From the NCBI GenBank assembly GCA_018303655.1, contig JAGVXT010000030.1, positions 1 through 43,185 on the forward strand: a stretch of DNA of 43,185 nt, given 5' to 3'. Below are positions 39,114 to 43,185 of this stretch, in pieces. The stretch comes from Candidatus Woesearchaeota archaeon. Its GTDB lineage: Archaea > Nanobdellota > Nanobdellia > Woesearchaeales > GW2011-AR4. The notes beneath the pieces are model-generated. The model searched no databases. It was not told the DNA's origin and worked only from the letters and a program-made list of their open reading frames with translations. Each line of letters opens with the position of its first letter. Position 1 is the first letter of the stretch. The position numbers and the translations under genes are program-made.

Positions 39114-41732
39114 TTATAGCCTCGCATATAAAATAAGGGACGTGAAGACAAAAAATGCTGCAAATATAAAAGTGCTAAACGCCAGCAACTGCATGTTCCT
39201 GTCAGATCCTTTGAACAGAATTTCTGTTATCTGCCCAATAGGTTTTTTAGCTGATTCAAGATTGCTTTTTCCTGATGGGCCTAGTGACGACAGCTCAACT
39301 TTGCCTTCTGCTGCTCCTGTCTTGATGCAGTCCCCAATAACTATCTCTTTTGTTTTTGTGTCCAGGATTTTTTCATCATCGCCATAGGCATTTGCAATTA
39401 CAGGATAAGCGCCGCTTTCAGCATCGCTGCCGATTTTCAGCTTTAACGATTTTGAAAATATGTTGTCCTCAGTTCCCGAAAGAAGGAATATATCTTTTTC
39501 AACTATATCAAGCCCCAGATTATCATTCTTTATTTTCACATAAGCATGCTCCTCGTCTTCCTGGCCGGTGTTTATCAATCTGTAGTTTAATGAAATTTCC
39601 CTGCTGCAGGCTGCTGTTGAAGGGTTTATGTCAAAATTCAAAAATCTTAAGTCATGCGTGTCCTTCTCAACCTCAAGCTCAACATTTATCTCGTGCTCGT
39701 GGCCTGTGCCGTTCTCATCCTCCCCCTCGGCTTTTATCACAATGTCAAAAGTGTCCTCATCGACATTCAGCGGGACATCAAACTTTAAAGTGACTGTCTT
39801 GTCATTCTGCGCGCTTAGGTCAAACTCTTTTGATTCACCTTCAAGATCATCGCCATTGTCTATCTCTTCAATTGTCACGTCAACTGTTATATCCTCTATT
39901 TTAAGGCCCTCGCTTTTTGTGAAATTATTGAATACCTTGATTTTGAGCTCCACTTTTGAGCCTGGCTCTGCCTCCCTGCTTATCTTTTCATTGTCCTCAA
40001 CATTATTGCTTTTTTTATTATCCACTTCTACATCCAGGTCAATTATTTTTAGTCTGCTTCCGCTGGATGATGCGCCAGCTCCTGCCCCTCCGCCTGCACC
40101 GCCTCCGGCAGATGCATTTGCAACAGTTAGGTTGTAAATCTGGCTTGTTGTTGCTATTAAGTCCGTAACGCTCAAATTAACCTCAAAGAAACCGCTAGCT
40201 GATGGTGTAAATGAAACAAGCCCTGTAGAGCTGTTTATTGAAATTCCGCTGATATTTGATTTAACCGAGAAAAACAATGTATCAGCTTCCAAGTCCACAG
40301 CATCAGCATCATAAGCGTATAGCTGATTTTGCGTTGCGGTTGTTACAGGAGATGAGGTTATGAATGGGGCTGCATTATTTGAGAAATTTACGCTTATCAT
40401 TATTATTTCAAAATCTGCTGAAATCCCATCTGTTACTGAAAAGGCTATTGTGTTGTTGCCTATGTCTGTGTTTTTTGGCTTCCATGTTACTGCTGCAATG
40501 CTGTCGTTTATTTTTGAGACTGATATGCCGGAATGGTTTGATGAGTAGTTTAGCACATCATTGTCAGGGTCGCTTGCTGTGATGTTAAATGACAATGTTA
40601 TGTTTTTAGTGCCTGACATGTTGCTTATGCCGCTTAACACAGGAGCAATGTTAAAGTTGGTTACCCGCACATTCCACAATATGGATAATTGGTTTGAGGA
40701 AGAGTCCTTGACTGTTGCATTTATCTTATGTGTTCCATTGTCATTGAAGCTTGGCGTGTAGGAAAAAGATGTGATGCTTGTGCTGTTAAGCGCATTATCT
40801 ATAAACCATGAGAAATTAAGCGCTGCATCGTCAGGGTCAGAGGCATTTGCATTAAAGTTCAATGTGGAGTTCTCCATCAAAGTCAGGTTAAGGCTTGATG
40901 GTGAAAATGAAACGATAAAAGGGCTGTTGTTTACACTTACATTAAATAATTTGTCAGAACTTGACAACCCATAGCTGTCATTAAAGAATAAAGTTATGTT
41001 GTACTGCTTTTGGGAATTTAAGCTTGTGTTCCAGGGGAAAAACCAAATGTCGCCATTTTTTATCATTGAAAAATTTGTGCCGTTGAAATTAACTATTGTT
41101 AAATTTACTTGTGAAGTGTCGTCTGTTATGTTGACGGTTATGTTTGTTAGAGCACTTATTTTTGTATTATTGCCTGACGGCTTTAGCCATTTGTTAAGAT
41201 TTGGAGACTGTTTGTCATTTTTTCCTCCGGGTGTCAAAACAGAGAGATTGAATATTGCAGAGTTTCCATCTGGATATCTGCCAACAGAAATATTCTCAAA
41301 TGCCTTGCCAGATGCCTGCGCATAGGCAACAGAATCAACCAATGAGCCTGATGAGTTATATAACCTGACTTCTCCGCTTGTATCTGCCAAATTAAAGTTG
41401 GATAAAGTAATATTGATAATATTTATCCCATTCAGCTTTACATTAGGATATGTTTGATTGAATATGCTTGAGTCACCGGCAAGTATAATGAACCCATTTA
41501 CAGGAATAGTTGCATTTAATGTAAAATTGCTGCTTGAAGTTTCTGAAATATTCCAGTTTGCAAGGCTCACAGGAAAACTGTTGTTGTTGAACAGCTCAAC
41601 CCATTCAGAATCAGGGTCATTAAGCCCGTTTGCAAGAATTTCATTTATCAAGACTGCGGAATAAGCATTTGATGATAAAGCTAGCATAAATATCACCAAT
41701 AAGCCAATGACTAATATTTTTTTAAAAACCAT
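39114..41732 (-). CDS. S-layer-like surface protein with lamin-tail and cadherin-like domains
   Basis: 872 residues from ATG 41732. Signal peptide (about 1-26). A lamin-tail domain (about 27-145: AVLINEILANGLNDPDSEWV, VSLANWNI, GFIILAGDS) is followed by Ig/cadherin-like repeats (for example LNLTLMENSTLNFNANASDP and TATQNQLYAYDADAVD), a Gly/Ala hinge and the S-layer-like domain (about 575-800, SRLKIIDLDVEVDNKKSNNV ... EKDTHDLRFLNFDINPS). One membrane helix and ILYARL end the chain. N-x-S/T sites are frequent. Lamin-tail domains occur in many secreted prokaryotic proteins. The stop is followed one base later by the next paralogue's ATG, so the array is probably one operon. Confidence 0.85.
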   Translation of the reverse strand: MVFKKILVIGLLVIFMLALSSNAYSAVLINEILANGLNDPDSEWVELFNNNSFPVSLANWNISETSSSNFTLNATIPVNGFIILAGDSSIFNQTYPNVKLNGINIINITLSNFNLADTSGEVRLYNSSGSLVDSVAYAQASGKAFENISVGRYPDGNSAIFNLSVLTPGGKNDKQSPNLNKWLKPSGNNTKISALTNITVNITDDTSQVNLTIVNFNGTNFSMIKNGDIWFFPWNTSLNSQKQYNITLFFNDSYGLSSSDKLFNVSVNNSPFIVSFSPSSLNLTLMENSTLNFNANASDPDDAALNFSWFIDNALNSTSITSFSYTPSFNDNGTHKINATVKDSSSNQLSILWNVRVTNFNIAPVLSGISNMSGTKNITLSFNITASDPDNDVLNYSSNHSGISVSKINDSIAAVTWKPKNTDIGNNTIAFSVTDGISADFEIIMISVNFSNNAAPFITSSPVTTATQNQLYAYDADAVDLEADTLFFSVKSNISGISINSSTGLVSFTPSASGFFEVNLSVTDLIATTSQIYNLTVANASAGGGAGGGAGAGASSSGSRLKIIDLDVEVDNKKSNNVEDNEKISREAEPGSKVELKIKVFNNFTKSEGLKIEDITVDVTIEEIDNGDDLEGESKEFDLSAQNDKTVTLKFDVPLNVDEDTFDIVIKAEGEDENGTGHEHEINVELEVEKDTHDLRFLNFDINPSTAACSREISLNYRLINTGQEDEEHAYVKIKNDNLGLDIVEKDIFLLSGTEDNIFSKSLKLKIGSDAESGAYPVIANAYGDDEKILDTKTKEIVIGDCIKTGAAEGKVELSSLGPSGKSNLESAKKPIGQITEILFKGSDRNMQLLAFSTFIFAAFFVFTSLILYARL

Positions 41733-41772
41733 GCCCCCACTACACAATGGTAATATAGTTGGTATATAAATC

Positions 41773-42849
41773 TTATCGTGCTTTGCCTGCCCTCAAATAG
41801 CCGAAAACTATAACCACGGCAAGCACTGTAACAACAAAAGCTCCCAAGACAACAGGCACAAACACCGGTTCATTCAAAAGCGATATTTCTTCTGTTGCTG
41901 TGACTTGCTCTCCTTGGTTTGCCTGCGTCTCATCTGTTGACTGGATTACCTCAACTGCTTCTTCACTCTTTGCCTCTTCTGGTTTGGATATTGTGCCGGA
42001 AGCGCAGTCTCTAACAACCAAATCCGCAGTTTTTTGGTCGAATAATACAAAGTTTTTCCAGTAAAGGTTTATGAAAATAGGGTAAGTTCCCGCTCTTAAA
42101 AATGAAGGTGCTTCAATGTTCAATGTTTTTGCATACATCTTTTCTTCTTCGCTTGCTTCGTCTGAAGATTCCAGGGATATGTCCTTGTCAAATGAATTTA
42201 TGCCAAGATTGCCTGACTTGAATTCAAGCGCAACCTCGTTTTCAAAATTCGAGCCTGCATTTGTCGCCTCAGCCACCAGCCTTGTTTTTCTGTCGCAATC
42301 TACTGTATTTGGGTTAAGCAAAACTCTTGTAATCCTTATGTCATGGCTCTGCTTCTTTACCTCAAGCTTTAAATTTAGCTCAGTGCTGTATGGTGTCTCG
42401 TTTCTGTCCTCGCCTTCGACTTCTATGATTGTGTTGTATAAGCCTGCATCAACATCAAGCGGTATTGGAAATTTAATGTCAACCCTTTCATCATTTCCAG
42501 GCTCTAAATCAAAATCTATGCTGTCCTCTTCCAAGTCAGCGCCGTCATCAATTTCTTCTATGGTAACCCTTGCAAATATTCCTCTTAAGTCAGGGTCCTC
42601 TCCTTGAAAAGTGTTTTCCACCCTTAAAGTAAGGGTTAAATTTGAGCCAGGCAAAACATCAACCCCTATTCTTGTGCCGTTTGCCACAGGGACTGAATTA
42701 GAATCTATCCTGTCCCTGTTTTCCACACGATAAGTGTATGCCTCATCATAGTCGACATTTGCATCTATTTCAGTTATCTGCAGCCCTGCTGCCATTATGG
42801 CTGGAGCTAGCAAAACCATGAATAAAAAGATAAAAGCTAATAGTCTCAT
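41773..42849 (-). CDS. S-layer-like surface protein, shortest member of the array
   Basis: 358 residues. Signal peptide MRLLAFIFLFMVLLAPAIMA. The chain is mostly the shared domain (about 22-285), with LQITEIDANVDYDEAYTYRV, ARVTIEEIDDGADLEEDSID and KKQSHDIRITRVLLNPNTVD as counterparts of the same blocks in the two downstream paralogues, then a Cys (VVRDCASG), an acidic Glu/Gln linker, a membrane helix (PVVLGAFVVTVLAVVIVFGY) and the basic tail LRAGKAR. It is the first gene of the array, 40 nt before the next start. A TATA box (CATTTATATATAG on the minus strand, 42878-42890) and AGGTAC before the ATG fit an operon start here. Confidence 0.87.
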   Translation of the reverse strand: MRLLAFIFLFMVLLAPAIMAAGLQITEIDANVDYDEAYTYRVENRDRIDSNSVPVANGTRIGVDVLPGSNLTLTLRVENTFQGEDPDLRGIFARVTIEEIDDGADLEEDSIDFDLEPGNDERVDIKFPIPLDVDAGLYNTIIEVEGEDRNETPYSTELNLKLEVKKQSHDIRITRVLLNPNTVDCDRKTRLVAEATNAGSNFENEVALEFKSGNLGINSFDKDISLESSDEASEEEKMYAKTLNIEAPSFLRAGTYPIFINLYWKNFVLFDQKTADLVVRDCASGTISKPEEAKSEEAVEVIQSTDETQANQGEQVTATEEISLLNEPVFVPVVLGAFVVTVLAVVIVFGYLRAGKAR

Positions 42850-43168
42850 TTTGTACCTATTCTATAGTGGTTATTTTCTATATATAAATGTTTTGGAATT
42901 CGAAAAATTCCAAAGCCCGAAAACCCATGTTTTTGATGTATCGAAAATGCTTAATTTTCGGACATTTATATTAGAAAATCAGTGAATTGTGAGCGAGTTC
43001 GCGTGACTTGCGAAGTTCGCTTCGCTCGCTATGTCACTGCTCACTCGCATTCCTCAGATTTTCTATATATAAAGGTTGTGTTTTTAGTGCTGTGTTGCAC
43101 AATTCTTATATAATTCCTCAATAACGTAACTAAGTAATGGGTGGTTTGTGAAGAAGGAGGCACAAACC
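42850..43168. other. 319-nt divergent intergenic region
   Basis: This gap holds the S-layer operon promoter (42878-42890), the palindromic element copy B (42941-43065), two plus-strand TATA-like stretches (CTATATATAAAGG about 43062-43074; TTATATAATT about 43106-43115) and GGAGG at 43156-43160 before the last gene. No protein gene or tRNA was found. A four-codon frame at 43138 (ATG GGT GGT TTG TGA) is noted but unsupported. Confidence 0.6.
42941..43065 (+). repeat. Palindromic intergenic element, copy B
   Basis: The core at 42985-43052 differs from copy A (11764-11831) at 2 of 68 positions. It is preceded by the hairpin CGAAAAT-GCTTA-ATTTTCG (42942-42960), GGAC and GAAAATCAG as in copy A, and followed by cagattttct. 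Both copies have the same orientation and lie between divergent genes. Extra CGAAAA blocks at 42900-42923 may be more of the element. The close match over an otherwise non-coding region implies recent duplication or selection on sequence. Confidence 0.75.
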
Positions 43169-43185
43169 ATGGGAGGCAAAACAAA
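43169..43185 (+). CDS. First codons of a gene that continues outside the window
   Basis: ATG 43169 is preceded by AAGGAGG with 8-nt spacing, the best Shine-Dalgarno match near the end of the window. It starts a frame reading MGGKT and then leaves the window. The head Met-Gly-Gly-Lys resembles the start of archaeal ribosomal protein S25e, but five codons are too few to identify it. Confidence 0.4.

Noticed and set aside
39113-39163. Upstream start for the 535-residue surface protein
   Set aside because: The extension lies within the upstream paralogue and would bury the signal peptide. ATG 39112, one base after that gene's stop, gives a proper signal peptide.
40081-40137. Plus-strand Pro/Leu-rich frames opposite Gly/Ala and Gly/Thr hinges of the surface genes
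   Set aside because: They are the complements of low-complexity hinge codons and have no start signals.
11764-43052. CRISPR interpretation of the palindromic copies
   Set aside because: There are only two full copies 31 kb apart, with no spacer array and no cas genes.
43138-43152. Four-codon frame ATG GGT GGT TTG TGA before the last gene
   Set aside because: Too short to support. It may be chance, although its sequence partly echoes the following start.

Overview
The window looks like a chromosome segment of an AT-rich archaeon, most likely a DPANN lineage of the Woesearchaeota/Pacearchaeota type (an inference from gene content, with no database search). Evidence for an archaeon: transcription factor E, archaeal TATA boxes about 25-30 nt upstream of many start codons (implying leaderless mRNAs), GGTG-type Shine-Dalgarno motifs in front of some genes, an archaeal Elp3, a preflagellin/prepilin peptidase, a tRNA-Thr whose short intron sits in a minimal bulge-helix motif, and many Asn-X-Ser/Thr-rich surface proteins with a single C-terminal membrane helix. 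GAPDH is of the bacterial class I type.

Layout. 1-1.4 kb: 5' part of a glycosyltransferase gene, a decayed HxlR-like regulator and a membrane protein. 1.5-10.5 kb: housekeeping block (Elp3, patatin-like protein, NSUN-type RNA m5C methylase, TFE, Nudix hydrolase, SemiSWEET-like PQ-loop protein, PolX with PHP domain, GAPDH). A 350-nt gap between TFE and the Nudix gene is full of inverted repeats. 10.5-14.3 kb: adenylate kinase, a coiled-coil protein, the intron-containing tRNA-Thr, a dispersed palindromic repeat, the prepilin peptidase and two tandem HIT-fold proteins that both lack the nucleophilic histidine. 14.3-19.3 kb: a minus-strand membrane cluster (small membrane protein, CPA2 antiporter, 1050-residue polytopic protein with a large exported Cys-rich region). 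19.4-22.2 kb: stand-alone NFACT-R protein, NAD(P)HX repair enzymes NnrE and NnrD, and a DUF4346 protein.

22.3-31 kb is the most accessory-looking part. It has two small AbrB-type DNA-binding proteins with TACTATT-like sites upstream, an exported BPL_N/amidotransferase-fold protein, and a tightly coupled trio: AbrB regulator, 1176-residue anchored surface protein and MinD-like ATPase. The surface protein and the divergent BPL_N protein share a homologous ~250-residue ectodomain module. 31-37.5 kb: a 713-residue protein that keeps all nine metal ligands of endonuclease IV, a RelE-like toxin-antitoxin pair with its own operators, two uncharacterised proteins, a methyltransferase, a DUF483 protein and a nucleotidyltransferase. 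37.5-42.9 kb: three tandem S-layer-like surface proteins sharing one domain. The window ends with a second, nearly identical copy of the palindromic repeat and the first codons of another gene.

The parts most worth following up are the AbrB/surface protein/MinD locus, the His-less HIT pair, the endonuclease IV-like protein and the paired palindromic elements. All function calls rest on motifs read by eye; residue positions count from the start codon given unless stated.
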